Counted from the stretch's first letter, positions 17,049-26,746 are shown. The stretch: DNA of 64,000 nt from an uncultured Maricaulis sp. (GCF_947259345.1 NZ_CAMYLS010000020.1:124001-188000), one strand, 5' to 3'. The notes: generated by a model not told the origin, from the sequence alone. Made by a program: numbers and translations.

Positions 17049-18067
17049 CCCCGGCACTCCGCGATCGCGCAAGCCTGGTCGAGGGCTGCCAGAAGACTGT
17101 CCGGCCGGGCTTCGCCCCGTCCGGCAATATTGAAGGCCGTGCCGTGATCGGGCGAGGTTCGCACAATGGGCAGGCCGAGCGTGATGTTCACGCCGCCATG
17201 GAAATCGAGGGTCTTCACAGGGATCAGGCCTTGGTCATGATAGAGGCAGATTGCGGCGTCATAGTCGGCGCGTGCCTCGGCATGGAACATGGTGTCCGGC
17301 GGCAGCGCGTCGGTAATGTCCACTCCGTCCGCACGAAGACGCTCGGCCAGCGGGTCGAGTATATCGCGCTCCTCCTCACCCAGGGCCCCACCTTCGCCAG
17401 CGTGTGGGTTGAGGCCGGCCAGGGCCAGGCGCGGCTGCGCAATCCCGAAGTCCCGCTGCAGCGCTGCATGGCAGAGGCGAGCGATGGATTCGACCCGTTC
17501 AGGCGTGATCAACGAGATGGCGCGCGCGAGCGGCTCGTGGATTGTCACGAGAACGACCCGCAACCCGCCGCCGGCGAGCATCATGGCCGGGCCGCGCGGG
17601 GTCTGCATCGGGTGCTCGGCGCACAGTTCGGCGAGAAACTCGGTATGACCTGGAAAGCTGAAGCCCGCATCATACATGACGGCTTTCGCGATGGGCGCCG
17701 TCACGAGCGCGCGAGCCTGGTCGTCCAGGCAGAGCCGGACGCCGGTTTCGATTGCAGCCTTGATACAGGCGGCATTGGCAGCGTCCGGCTTACCGGGGGT
17801 GGCGGGCGCATCCAGATTGATGCCCACTTCAAAGACAGGGAGGCCGCCTGGCTGTGTATCTGCGGCGGCCGATGGCGTACCGACGACGCGCGGAGTCGGC
17901 AGTCCCAGTGCGTGGGCCGTCGTCTCGAAGGCGGCGGGATCGCCTAGCGCAAGCAGAGGCGGAACGCCGGCGCGGTCGCGCCAGATGGTCCATGCCTTGA
18001 GGATGATCTCGGGGCCGATACCGGCCGGATCACCCATCGACACGACGACGGGTGATGGGTGGGTCAT
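17045..18067 (-). CDS. pdxA: 4-hydroxythreonine-4-phosphate dehydrogenase PdxA
   Basis: 340 residues. It oxidises 4-phosphohydroxy-L-threonine in pyridoxal phosphate synthesis. Family motifs visible are the N-terminal SMGDPAGIGPEI, the metal-binding PGHTEFLAELC, LAGLNPHAGEGG and the end segment YHDQGLIPVKTLDF, which carry the His residues of the metal site. The ATG shares bases with the surA stop (TGATG), so translation is probably coupled. The length of 340 is usual. Confidence 0.96.
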   Translation of the reverse strand: MTHPSPVVVSMGDPAGIGPEIILKAWTIWRDRAGVPPLLALGDPAAFETTAHALGLPTPRVVGTPSAAADTQPGGLPVFEVGINLDAPATPGKPDAANAACIKAAIETGVRLCLDDQARALVTAPIAKAVMYDAGFSFPGHTEFLAELCAEHPMQTPRGPAMMLAGGGLRVVLVTIHEPLARAISLITPERVESIARLCHAALQRDFGIAQPRLALAGLNPHAGEGGALGEEERDILDPLAERLRADGVDITDALPPDTMFHAEARADYDAAICLYHDQGLIPVKTLDFHGGVNITLGLPIVRTSPDHGTAFNIAGRGEARPDSLLAALDQACAIAECRG

Positions 18068-19347
18068 CAGTTACGAATCTCGACCGTGGAGTCGCGGCGC
18101 AGGTCACGCAGCCAGCGGCGCGAGAGCAGCGATAATTGCTGTCCCCGCAATTGGCCTTCCAGGTCGTCGCGGGTCGGAACGCCCGGACCGGCGATGGTCC
18201 GGTCACAGACAATCAGGGCCTGCAGGCCGCTGCCCGATTGCATAACGCCGGTATTCTCGCCTTCATCCAGCGGCTGGAGCGCATCGCGCACGGCCGGCAG
18301 GACGGCCTCGGCTGAAATACTGCCGAGCGGGGTATAGATCGCACCATTGATGCGCCCGGCCACGGTCTCCGCCTGTGAACAGGTCGGGTTGTCTGCCAGT
18401 TCGCGTTGGAAATTCGTGCGTGTGGCGTCGGTGACTGCGCTGGTCGGGACCGAGATCTGGACCAGGTCATATTGCAGCGTGGTCGTGCCGTCGCGAGCGC
18501 CGACGAGGGCGATGACCATGAAACCGCCGGGCACCTCGATCGGGTTCGACAGGGCACCGCGACCACCGCTTTGCTGATATTGTTGGCGCATTTGCGGCAT
18601 GATGGCCGCAACTTCCGGCTGGAGTTCCGAAGCGGTAATCCAGCCAATATCGCCGCCATTGGCCGCAGACGGAGCGTCGGAGAACTGGCGGGCCAATTCC
18701 GGGAAGGTCGCACCCTGCTGGAGCTGGTTCATGACGGTAATGACGCGCTGGACAGTTTGTTCTTCCTGACCAGCGGCGGGCACTTCGAAGAGCATTTCAA
18801 AGATGCGATATTGCGGTTGGGAGGCGCTGGCGGCGAGGCGTTCGAGCGCAAGCTCGATCTGCTGCTCGGAAATCCGGATGCGCGAGCCATAACGACCATT
18901 GACGATGATCTGCCAGGCAATCTCTGCTTCCAGCTGATGGCGAAGCGTCGAGACATCTACACCGGAATTGCGCAGGTCCTGCACGATGACGTCGACCGTC
19001 GTATTATTGCGGTCCGCCAGATCGAGCAGGGAGTTGGTTATTTCTTCGTCTGAAACCTCAATCTCGTAATCGGCAGCAGCCTGCAGCTGGAGGTGCTCAT
19101 CGATCAGGCCGCGCATGGCCTGGTCCTGGATTCGCACCAGCGTGGCTTCGTCGATTTGCGACATGCCGGTCGACGCGATGATGAGGCGCATCCGGTTACG
19201 CACATCGACCGTGGTAATCGGTTCGTCATTGACCAGTGCGGCCACGCCTTCGGTGGTCTGGGCGTACGCGGACGCGGTACCCAGAGTCAGGGCGCAGGCA
19301 AGCAGGGAAAGGACAATTCGTTTGGCGCAGGTCATCAGCAATCGCAT
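18067..19347 (-). CDS. surA: SurA-type periplasmic chaperone / peptidyl-prolyl isomerase
   Basis: 426 residues. It escorts outer-membrane proteins such as LptD through the periplasm. It has a signal peptide (MRLLMTCAKRIVLSLLACAL, cut after AYA), a SurA N-terminal domain (about 34-145, starting GVAALVNDEPIT) and one parvulin domain (about 180-275, ending in the GGDIGWITASEL and ALSNPIEVPGGF patterns), followed by a divergent C-terminal region. A longer open frame runs back to 19644, but the signal peptide marks the ATG at 19347. It follows lptD, its client, by 76 bp. Confidence 0.9.
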   Translation of the reverse strand: MRLLMTCAKRIVLSLLACALTLGTASAYAQTTEGVAALVNDEPITTVDVRNRMRLIIASTGMSQIDEATLVRIQDQAMRGLIDEHLQLQAAADYEIEVSDEEITNSLLDLADRNNTTVDVIVQDLRNSGVDVSTLRHQLEAEIAWQIIVNGRYGSRIRISEQQIELALERLAASASQPQYRIFEMLFEVPAAGQEEQTVQRVITVMNQLQQGATFPELARQFSDAPSAANGGDIGWITASELQPEVAAIMPQMRQQYQQSGGRGALSNPIEVPGGFMVIALVGARDGTTTLQYDLVQISVPTSAVTDATRTNFQRELADNPTCSQAETVAGRINGAIYTPLGSISAEAVLPAVRDALQPLDEGENTGVMQSGSGLQALIVCDRTIAGPGVPTRDDLEGQLRGQQLSLLSRRWLRDLRRDSTVEIRN

Positions 19348-19423
19348 ATCGGTTCGGCGCGGAACATTACCCAAACTCGGCCGCGGCGCAATCGCCGGAC
19401 ACTGTAGAGCAGGTGATTGTAAC

Positions 19424-21598
19424 TTAATCGGGCGCCACACTTCCCAAGGTGAAGAGCGTAACACGGAATTGGATCGACTCGGATGGTCCCAGATCACGGA
19501 TTCCCAGGATTTCTCGCTGATACACAATATCAAATTGCGCGCAGTCATCCTCAAACCGGATTCCAAAATCCTGACGCCGGGTAACTTCACTATCAAGATC
19601 ACGCAATACGCGGCCAATCGCACTCCAGTTTCCAGCGATGGCAAGCTCGAAATTCATCGCCAATTCGCGCTGGGCGCCTTGGGTTACGTTGACATCGCTG
19701 ATATCGAGATAGCGAACGGCGGTCGATAAGCGCTCGCCGGTATAGCCGAGTTCCACGCTCAGTCGGTTGCTGGCATAGGTATCGGGATCGATCCGGGCGG
19801 ACACTTCCGCGTCGAAATCGGCGATCTCGATGGAGCCGGCGACAACATAATCCGACTGGTCGGCCAAGAGCCCGCTGGAGGCATTGAAAACCGGCGATCC
19901 ATCGAGCCGGTTGCTTTGGCCGATGAAGAGTCGGGCTTGCCCGGTTTCACCCCAATACGCGGTGGTACGGACGCCGTAGCTCAGGCGCTGACCGTCCTCC
20001 CATAGATCGAAGCCGGGCGCGCGGACGGGTTGGAAGAGCATGCTCTCGTCAAGGTCGATCGAGAGGCTGTCCTCGTTGATGACTCGAGCCGCGTCTTCGT
20101 CGTCGGACGCTGCGATAAGGGACACGACCGGTTCGACAATCATGTCGACAGAGTCGCCAGCGCGGAAAAAGGGCCAGCTGACGTCGGCTCCCGCAAGGCC
20201 GAGCGCGCGATTGACCGTGTTCGACGTTCCGGCCTGTGCGTCCTCGAACCGGTAGGCATCTGTGCGCGCGTAAACAAAGGGTGAGACAAGGACGCCGCCC
20301 GGTGTGGTCCAGCGTGTGCGCCAGTCTACGCTGGCTGTTGCCCTGTCATAATTGACGCCCACGTCACGCCGCAGGCTCGTTGCATCGATACTGGTTTCGA
20401 TACGGCCCCAGGACTCCGGCGCCGTAAAGACACGCGTATAGCTCGCGATCGGGGCGACGGTCGGGACGATATCATCGTCGGCATCGGTCGCGAGTGTCTG
20501 GAATTCGGCAAAGGCAATCAGGCCTGCCGAATTCTGTGTCCGTCCATCTACATAGAGCTGACTGACGAGCTGGCGACGCTGCGGTGTGATCGGAGCGCCA
20601 CGATCCTTGTCTTCCTCACTGAAGTCATAGCGTCGAAGGTGGAGATTGTCCGAAGCCCGCTGTACGCCGAATCCCCAGCGCCAGTCCGGATTGATCGCCC
20701 ATTCGCCGCCACCGAAGACGTGCCAGCGATCCGCTTCCTCGCCAAAGAGTTCCCCATCACTGTCGATGTCGAGTTCGCGCGTAAAGCTGGCTTCCAATTC
20801 CACGAATCCTGACCAGAAGCGCTTGCGGTATTCGCCATAGATTAGCGGGTTCACATTGCCCATGACGCGTGGTGCGATGATCAGGTCCTGGGACGGCGAT
20901 ATCGTCCAGTAATAGGGCTGCTGGTAGGTGAAGCCCAATCGGGACGAAACGCCTACTTTCGGGAAAAGGAAGCCGGAGCGGCGCTCGGATGACGGGTCGG
21001 CATGGGCGAAAACCGGAGCGTAGAGGACCGGGACGCCGCCGATTTCCAAGCGTGCGCCCCGATAGTAGATCATCTGCTCTTCAGCGTCCTGAACAACCTC
21101 GCGAGCGCGCAAGCGCCAGGTTGGTGCGCCTTCGCCATCTTCACACAGCTCGCAGGCTGTATAGTAGGCGTCTTCCAGCTGAAGGGAGCCATTTTCCCGG
21201 CGAATCGCGGTTGCGGCCGCCACCCGCCCCCTGTTCTCAAGCATGGTTGCAAACCCAAGCGCCACACCCGTAGCCAATTGGCTGTCGAGCTCTACCTCGT
21301 CGGCGTATTGAGCGAAGGGGCCCTGACCCAGAATGATGACATGCCCCCGGGCCACGACCCGGTTCTGATCCGGGTGGTACTCGATCTCGTCTGCGAGCAG
21401 CGTGCGCGGATCCTGCCGCACACGGACATTGCCCCGAGCGATATATCCGGTACCGCCCTCAATGTCCTGGATCTGATCGGCCTCCAGATAAATCGGTGCG
21501 TTTTCAGTGGCACCGACCTGGCCCAAAGCTGGTGCCGTCAGGGCGAGTGCCGATGTACTCAGCAAGATTGCCGCTAGGCGGCGAAATTGCGACGCCAT
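19424..21598 (-). CDS. lptD: LPS-assembly protein LptD
   Basis: 724 residues with a signal peptide (cut after ALGQ), an N-terminal OstA-like jellyroll (about 35-160, starting IYLEADQIQD) and a large C-terminal beta-barrel. It places lipopolysaccharide in the outer leaflet together with LptE. Cysteines occur in ACELCEDGEG (about 160-170) and near the C-terminus in FEDDCAQFDIVYQRE, the expected positions for the inter-domain disulfides. The start at 21598 is set by AAGGAG eight bases upstream and by the signal peptide. It follows lptG, with surA behind it. Confidence 0.95.
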   Translation of the reverse strand: MASQFRRLAAILLSTSALALTAPALGQVGATENAPIYLEADQIQDIEGGTGYIARGNVRVRQDPRTLLADEIEYHPDQNRVVARGHVIILGQGPFAQYADEVELDSQLATGVALGFATMLENRGRVAAATAIRRENGSLQLEDAYYTACELCEDGEGAPTWRLRAREVVQDAEEQMIYYRGARLEIGGVPVLYAPVFAHADPSSERRSGFLFPKVGVSSRLGFTYQQPYYWTISPSQDLIIAPRVMGNVNPLIYGEYRKRFWSGFVELEASFTRELDIDSDGELFGEEADRWHVFGGGEWAINPDWRWGFGVQRASDNLHLRRYDFSEEDKDRGAPITPQRRQLVSQLYVDGRTQNSAGLIAFAEFQTLATDADDDIVPTVAPIASYTRVFTAPESWGRIETSIDATSLRRDVGVNYDRATASVDWRTRWTTPGGVLVSPFVYARTDAYRFEDAQAGTSNTVNRALGLAGADVSWPFFRAGDSVDMIVEPVVSLIAASDDEDAARVINEDSLSIDLDESMLFQPVRAPGFDLWEDGQRLSYGVRTTAYWGETGQARLFIGQSNRLDGSPVFNASSGLLADQSDYVVAGSIEIADFDAEVSARIDPDTYASNRLSVELGYTGERLSTAVRYLDISDVNVTQGAQRELAMNFELAIAGNWSAIGRVLRDLDSEVTRRQDFGIRFEDDCAQFDIVYQREILGIRDLGPSESIQFRVTLFTLGSVAPD

Positions 21599-21681
21599 CC
21601 GCGTCACTCCTTCTGGTCTCCCGGCCCCCGCAGGCGGGTCTTGTTTATGACTAGCCGAAGCCGGCGGCGGCGTCCACGCCG

Positions 21682-22779
21682 TCAACCGTCTTCGGTCGAG
21701 GCGATATAAATGAGTGCGAGCAAGGCCGTTAGCGCAGGCGCCGACCAGGCTGCGGTGGCTGGCGGCAGGGCACCGGAAATGCCGAACGAGCTCAGCATCT
21801 CCTGAAAGAAGAACATCACGAAGCCGGCAATGCCCCCCGCCATCGCAAACGCAGCGGCGCCGCCCAGGCGGTGAAGGCGGAGCGTCGCGGCTGCGGCGAT
21901 CAGAGTGGCGGCCAGAAGGGTGAGCGGTAGGGCCAGGAGCCCGTGCAGCCGCAATTCGTAGCGCCGGGTCGCGAGTCCGGCTTCCTGCGCGGAATTGATG
22001 AGGCGTGGCAGGTCCCAGAAGGCGACCCCATCGGCCGATCGTGCCCGCTCGAAGAGCGCCTGGCGATTGATCGATGTGGGCATGGTGATGGTGCCAAGCT
22101 CGAGGCGGGATGGCATCGGTGTCCGTTCCACCGCGCCTGTCACCTCCCAGAAACCTGATCGCAATTCGGCGGTCTCCGCATCGATCCGGCGCTCAAGCCG
22201 CGGTGTACCGTCATCGCTGGACGTAAACTGGAAGAAGACCGGATCCTGCAGGACTTGCCGTTGCTCCTCGAGCTGGGTCGCCGCGATGACCGTGAAGCCG
22301 TCCAGGTTGGCTTCGCGCAACCAGACAGGTTGTTCCATTCCCTCCACGCGCCGCACATTCATCAGGTTGTCGCGGCGCGCCTCGAACTCAGCGTTGAGAT
22401 TCGCGGCAAGCGGGTTGAGGCCTGTCGCACCGATGATTCCGACCGTGACCGCGAGAATCATGGGCGCCGCCAGGATGCGCCAGCCGGAGACACCGGAAGC
22501 GCGCATCACAATCAATTCCGACGAGCGATTGAGGCGGAAGAGGGCCGTAAGCGTGCCGAACAGGAACACGAAGGGCAGCGTGCTTTCCAGCAAGGCGGGC
22601 GCCCGCAGCAGGGTCAGGCCCAGCAGGTCGAGTGTGGAAACATCGACCCGCGTGCCGACAGCCCGCGATTGCTCGACGAAATCGACCAGGATGATCACGG
22701 TAGCAATCGTCAGGAAGGCGAGCAGAAGCCCGCCGGCTGTCTGACTGGCCATATACCGGTTCAGGCGTCCGCCGATCAT
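21682..22779 (-). CDS. lptG: LPS export ABC transporter permease LptG
   Basis: 365 residues with about six membrane helices (three N-terminal, three C-terminal) around a periplasmic beta-jellyroll. The N-terminus has the LptG/YjgQ pattern LNRYMASQTAGGLLLAF. With LptF and the ATPase LptB it extracts lipopolysaccharide from the inner membrane. Its ATG overlaps the lptF stop by 4 bp. lptB is not in this window. Confidence 0.95.
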   Translation of the reverse strand: MIGGRLNRYMASQTAGGLLLAFLTIATVIILVDFVEQSRAVGTRVDVSTLDLLGLTLLRAPALLESTLPFVFLFGTLTALFRLNRSSELIVMRASGVSGWRILAAPMILAVTVGIIGATGLNPLAANLNAEFEARRDNLMNVRRVEGMEQPVWLREANLDGFTVIAATQLEEQRQVLQDPVFFQFTSSDDGTPRLERRIDAETAELRSGFWEVTGAVERTPMPSRLELGTITMPTSINRQALFERARSADGVAFWDLPRLINSAQEAGLATRRYELRLHGLLALPLTLLAATLIAAAATLRLHRLGGAAAFAMAGGIAGFVMFFFQEMLSSFGISGALPPATAAWSAPALTALLALIYIASTEDG

Positions 22780-23897
22780 GCCGCGGCCTCGTTCGGCTGG
22801 GAGTATTCCGGTTTGGTCCGAGCGGGCCAGTAAATCACGGCGATCGCGCCGACCATGCCGAGAATGGGGACGAGATATTGGGCGATATTCATGGCCGCAT
22901 CATCGGCACTTGCTGATTGCATCGCGAAGCCGATGAGGCGCAGCGTCAGCCCGGCGCCGACGGCGATTATAACACGCCGCCCATAGCCCATGCGTGAATG
23001 GTCTCCCGCGAGGAAGGCCGCGGCTGCGATCAGTGCGAATGCCAGATTGTACAGCGGCGCGGCGAGCCGGTAATGCGCCTCGGCCCAGGCCCGCTCCGGC
23101 CCGTTGGTCCGGGCGATCTCGGCGGCCGACGGCCACAGCAATTCATGCAGGAAACGATCGGACTCCTTGAAGAACATGGCGTCGACCGGTCCGACAAATT
23201 CGCCGAGGTCGAATTCATACCGATCGAAATTGGCGTAGTAGAGTTCGCCGGCCGAATCGATCTGCTGGAGATTGCCGTCGATCAGCACCATGGCGGAGCG
23301 GTCGCCGGAGCGCACGACCACCCCTTCGCGTGCAGAATAGGTCGAGGCCTCATCCTGGCCGCGGCTGTCATGGATCAGGATGTCCTGCATGCGGCCATCG
23401 CGACCGCGCTCGCGGGCATAGATCGTGACGCCCTGGCCGAGCTGGGAGAAGGCCCCCGGCGTCACGAGGCTGGCAGCGACGTCAGAGCGCAGATCATGCA
23501 GCGAGCGCCGCATTTCCCTGTAGGCCACCGGTTGGACGACCAAGTTCACAAGGAGATTGGCCAGCAGGACATAGACACCCAGTCGCATCACAGGCGAAAG
23601 CAGGCCAAAACGACTCACACCGGCCGCCGAAGCAATCACGGTCTCACTGTCATTTGTCAGCCGGTTGAGTCCGGACAGGACGGCAACAAAGAGGGCGATC
23701 GGGACCAGGAGGGCGGTGAGGTGAGGCAGCGCCAGCGCCGTGACCTTGATGAAGGTGAGCGCGGTTTCAGAATAGCCCGACACCAGGTCGACATTGGACA
23801 GGCTCTGCGTCAACAGGGCCAGCCCGGCGAAGGCCGCGGTCGCCGCCATGAATGGCCAGAGCAATTGATTGAAGAAGTACCGCTGAACGAGAATCAT
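22776..23897 (-). CDS. lptF: LPS export ABC transporter permease LptF
   Basis: 373 residues, the LptF/YjgP partner of LptG, starting MILVQRYFFNQLLWPF. Predicted helices flank a periplasmic domain, with the conserved RLTNDSETVIASAAGVS near residue 80. It is the first gene of the lptF-lptG-lptD-surA-pdxA-rsmA run and is divergent from pepA. The 142-bp gap between the two starts should hold both promoters, and the same divergent pair is found in Escherichia coli. Confidence 0.94.
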   Translation of the reverse strand: MILVQRYFFNQLLWPFMAATAAFAGLALLTQSLSNVDLVSGYSETALTFIKVTALALPHLTALLVPIALFVAVLSGLNRLTNDSETVIASAAGVSRFGLLSPVMRLGVYVLLANLLVNLVVQPVAYREMRRSLHDLRSDVAASLVTPGAFSQLGQGVTIYARERGRDGRMQDILIHDSRGQDEASTYSAREGVVVRSGDRSAMVLIDGNLQQIDSAGELYYANFDRYEFDLGEFVGPVDAMFFKESDRFLHELLWPSAAEIARTNGPERAWAEAHYRLAAPLYNLAFALIAAAAFLAGDHSRMGYGRRVIIAVGAGLTLRLIGFAMQSASADDAAMNIAQYLVPILGMVGAIAVIYWPARTKPEYSQPNEAAA

Positions 23898-24039
23898 GAA
23901 GCCGGCTTGTGCTGCGCGTTCCGCCTTCTATCTCACGTCGTGATCGGATACCACTTCCGCGACACAAGTTTTCGGCACCGGGTACACACCCGCGATCAGC
24001 CGGACTGCCACCCATTGCGACTGGATGAGAGGGAAGACC

Positions 24040-25524
24040 ATGAAAATCGAATTCGCTGCCGCTCCGAACGCTGCCGGCGCGATCGCCGTGCCCGTCTATG
24101 AGGATGCCACCCTGTCGCCGGCGGCCGCCGCGCTCGACTCGGCCTCCAATGGTGCGATCAAGCGGGCCATCACCGGCTCGCGCTTCACCGGCAAGCCGGC
24201 TCAGACGCTGGACATCATCGCGCCGACCGGCAGCGAAGCCAGCCGAATCGTCCTGTTTGGTCTCGGTGCCAAGGACAAGCGTACCGGGTCGACCCTGGAA
24301 AAGGCTGCTGCGGCCGTGGTCGCCAAGCTCCTTTTGAGCGGCGAGACGACCCTGTCGATCCAGTTTGACGGTGAGACCGATGGCGAGGGCGCGGCCCGTT
24401 CCGGCCTTGGTGCCCGTCTGGCCTCCTACCGCTATGACCAGTTCCGCACCAAGCTGAAGGACGACCAGAAGCCGTCCCTCACCGAGCTGACCATCGCTGT
24501 CAGCGATGTCGATGGGGCCAAGGCGGCCTGGCAAGCCTGGGGCGCGGTCGCCGATGGTGTCGACCTGGCGCGGGAAGTCACCAATCTTCCGCCGAATATT
24601 CTCAACCCGGAGACCTATGCCAAGAAGATCGAGGGCATGGCCGAGCACGGGCTCGAGATCGAGATCCTCGATGAAGTCCAGATGACCGAGCTCGGCATGG
24701 GCGCGCTTCTGGGTGTCGGCCAGGCCTCGGAATTCGAAAGCAAGATCGCCATCATGAAGTGGAGCGGCGGGCCGGAAGGCGAAAAACCGCTTCTCTTCGT
24801 CGGCAAGGGCCTGACCTTCGACAGTGGCGGCATCTCCTTGAAGCCGGGTGCCGGTATGGACGAGATGCGCGGTGACATGGGCGGCTCGGCCGCCGTGGTC
24901 GGCCTGATGCGCGCTCTGGCGGGCCGCAAGGCAAAGGTCAATGCGATCGGCATTGTCGGCCTGGTCGAGAACATGCCCGACGGCAACGCCCAGCGCCCGG
25001 GTGACATCGTCACGGCGATGTCCGGTACGACGATCGAGATTCTCAATACGGACGCGGAAGGCCGCCTCGTTCTGGCCGACGTGCTCTGGTACAGTCAGGA
25101 CCGCTTCGATCCCAAGCTGATCATCGACCTGGCGACTCTCACGGGCGCCATCCTGATCGGTCTCGGCAATACCCGCGCCGGCATTTTCACGAATTCCGAT
25201 GATATCGCCGCCCAGCTGTCCTCGGCCGGTGATGCCTCCGACGAGCCGGTTTGGCGTCTGCCGCTCGGTCCGGACTATGAAAAGCATATCGAGACCAAGA
25301 ATGCTGACATCAAGAATGTTGGCGAAGGCCGTCTCGCCGGTTCGATCTCGGCGGCGGAATTCCTCAAATGCTTCGTCAATGACAAGCCGTGGTGCCATAT
25401 CGACATCGCCGGTACCGCCATGGGCGGCATGGGTGGCAAGGACGATCCGCGCCAGCCGAGCTGGGGCACGGGCTGGGGTGTGCGCATCCTCGACCGTTTC
25501 GTCCGCGACAACTACGAGGGCTAG
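24040..25524 (+). CDS. pepA: Leucyl aminopeptidase PepA
   Basis: 494 residues. An M17 two-metal aminopeptidase that trims peptides in the cytoplasm and, in some bacteria, also binds DNA. The metal and catalytic motifs are present: FVGKGLTFDSGGIS with the catalytic Lys, DMGGSAAVVG, and NTDAEGRLVLAD with the catalytic Arg. A frame open from 24025 has an earlier ATG, but 24040 gives the usual MKIEF N-terminus and has GAGAGGG upstream. A terminator follows, and holC lies behind it as in Escherichia coli. Confidence 0.96.
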   Translation: MKIEFAAAPNAAGAIAVPVYEDATLSPAAAALDSASNGAIKRAITGSRFTGKPAQTLDIIAPTGSEASRIVLFGLGAKDKRTGSTLEKAAAAVVAKLLLSGETTLSIQFDGETDGEGAARSGLGARLASYRYDQFRTKLKDDQKPSLTELTIAVSDVDGAKAAWQAWGAVADGVDLAREVTNLPPNILNPETYAKKIEGMAEHGLEIEILDEVQMTELGMGALLGVGQASEFESKIAIMKWSGGPEGEKPLLFVGKGLTFDSGGISLKPGAGMDEMRGDMGGSAAVVGLMRALAGRKAKVNAIGIVGLVENMPDGNAQRPGDIVTAMSGTTIEILNTDAEGRLVLADVLWYSQDRFDPKLIIDLATLTGAILIGLGNTRAGIFTNSDDIAAQLSSAGDASDEPVWRLPLGPDYEKHIETKNADIKNVGEGRLAGSISAAEFLKCFVNDKPWCHIDIAGTAMGGMGGKDDPRQPSWGTGWGVRILDRFVRDNYEG

Positions 25525-25540
25525 GCCCTGCAGGTGATGA

Positions 25541-25565
25541 GGGCGGCCGGAGCGGCCGCCCTTTT
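25541..25565 (+). terminator. Rho-independent terminator after pepA
   Basis: A perfect 8-bp stem, GGGCGGCC with GGCCGCCC, and a 5-base loop are followed by TTTT. It lies 16 bp after the pepA stop and 23 bp before holC, so it should at least reduce read-through into holC. The T-run is short, so termination may be partial. Confidence 0.72.
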
Positions 25566-25588
25566 CATGTCAGGCAAGAGGTGAGGGC

Positions 25589-26041
25589 ATGAGCGGCGAT
25601 CTCTGGTTCTACCATCTCGAGCGATCCTCGCTGGACGAGGTCCTGCCCGAATTGCTGGAGAAGACGCTGGCGCGGGGCTGGCGGGCTCTGGTGCGTTCGC
25701 CCGACGCCAAGCGTCGCGAAACACTCGATCAGCTCCTGTGGTCCTGGCGTCCCGACAGCTTCCTGCCGCATGCCCAGGCCGAGGCCGGGGATGCCGAGCG
25801 CCAGCCGGTTCTGATCGCCGAGGATGAAGCCAATCCCAATCGAGCCCAGTGCCTCTTCCTGCTGGATGGTGCCGAACCCGAAAATCCGTCATCCTTTGAC
25901 CGCATGATCGTCATGTTTGACGGGCAGGACGAGATGGCGGTGAACGACGCCCGCGCCTTGTGGAAGAAAGCCTCGGGGCAGGGCTGTACAGTATCCTACT
26001 GGCGCCAGTCGCCGGAAGGCCGATGGGAGAAGAAGGCATGA
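25589..26041 (+). CDS. holC: DNA polymerase III chi subunit HolC
   Basis: 150 residues with the chi-family patterns WFYHLERSSLDEVLPELLEK at the N-terminus, then LLWSWRPDSFLPH and a late QAEAGDAERQPVLI segment. Chi links the clamp loader to SSB at the replication fork. The placement just after pepA is the same as in gammaproteobacteria and supports the call. The stop overlaps the next ATG by 4 bp, tying translation of the I78 lipoprotein to holC. Confidence 0.93.
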   Translation: MSGDLWFYHLERSSLDEVLPELLEKTLARGWRALVRSPDAKRRETLDQLLWSWRPDSFLPHAQAEAGDAERQPVLIAEDEANPNRAQCLFLLDGAEPENPSSFDRMIVMFDGQDEMAVNDARALWKKASGQGCTVSYWRQSPEGRWEKKA

Positions 26042-26373
26042 CACGTTTTTTGTTGATCGCACTGGCCGGACTGGCAGTCACGGCTTGCTCGACGGGCGGA
26101 CATCCGATTGATGGTGGCGACACAATGATGCCGGAGCCTGATTTCTCCGGCGAAGTGGACAACGGCGAGCCGACGGACCCGGACGCTTTCTGCGGCGCCA
26201 ATGCGATGAGCTATTTGGTCGGCCAGTCGGTCGACGAGGTCGATCTGGGCACCCTGCACGGCAATATCCGCCTGATCTATCCGGATACCGCCGTCACCCG
26301 TGATTATCGCCGTGAACGCCTCAATCTTGACCTCTCCGAAGCCGGTGTCATCCTGCGGCCCTGGTGTGGTTGA
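26038..26373 (+). CDS. Lipoprotein with I78-type peptidase inhibitor domain (first copy)
   Basis: 111 residues. The N-terminus is a lipoprotein signal with lipobox VTAC (Cys17). The domain resembles the I78 family of small serine-protease inhibitors: a first Cys in AFCGANAMSYLVGQ, the central strand PDTAVTRDYRRERLN and a final Cys-Gly (PWCG). The two cysteines would form the disulfide that holds the inhibitor fold. The start at 26038 overlaps the holC stop. It is followed 13 bp later by a second, divergent copy of the same kind. Target proteases are unknown. Confidence 0.85.
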   Translation: MTRFLLIALAGLAVTACSTGGHPIDGGDTMMPEPDFSGEVDNGEPTDPDAFCGANAMSYLVGQSVDEVDLGTLHGNIRLIYPDTAVTRDYRRERLNLDLSEAGVILRPWCG

Positions 26374-26386
26374 GCGAGTTCCTGTC

Positions 26387-26734
26387 ATGAAGATGCGTGT
26401 GATCCTTTTGAGCTGTCTCGTTGCCGGGTGCGCGCTGACAACACGAGGGCCTGCGCCTGCAACCCAGCCTGCATCGGCAGGTGAGCTGCCGCCATTGGGA
26501 GCGGCCGAGGATGTGGATGGCAGTGAGGTTCGCGCGCCGATCACCGGCACATGCGGCATGGAAGACCTGCAGCATTTTGTCGGTCAGCCGCGTGTCAGTG
26601 TGCCGCGCTCGGCCGTGCCGGAGAATTACCGGGTCGTCGGTCCCAATTCGGTGGTGACCATGGATTACCGACCGGATCGTCTGACCATTCGCGTCGACGA
26701 GAATGACGTGGTCGAAAGCCTGGCCTGCGGTTGA
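26387..26734 (+). CDS. Lipoprotein with I78-type peptidase inhibitor domain (second copy)
   Basis: 115 residues, lipobox LVAGC (Cys13 if the first ATG is used; a second ATG lies two codons downstream). After a Pro/Ala-rich spacer of about 50 residues comes the inhibitor domain: GTCGMEDLQHFVGQP, then VVTMDYRPDRLTIRVDEND and a terminal ACG. It matches the I78 consensus more closely than its neighbour, with which it shares the FVGQ and DYRxxRL segments but little else. It is probably expressed with the first copy and holC. Confidence 0.87.
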   Translation: MKMRVILLSCLVAGCALTTRGPAPATQPASAGELPPLGAAEDVDGSEVRAPITGTCGMEDLQHFVGQPRVSVPRSAVPENYRVVGPNSVVTMDYRPDRLTIRVDENDVVESLACG

Positions 26735-26746
26735 CGGCCTTTTTCG

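Noticed and set aside
23767-25398. A 543-codon open frame on the minus strand opposite pepA
   Set aside because: High G+C codon bias leaves the antisense frame open. The protein is low-complexity with no domain, while pepA on the plus strand has all its motifs.
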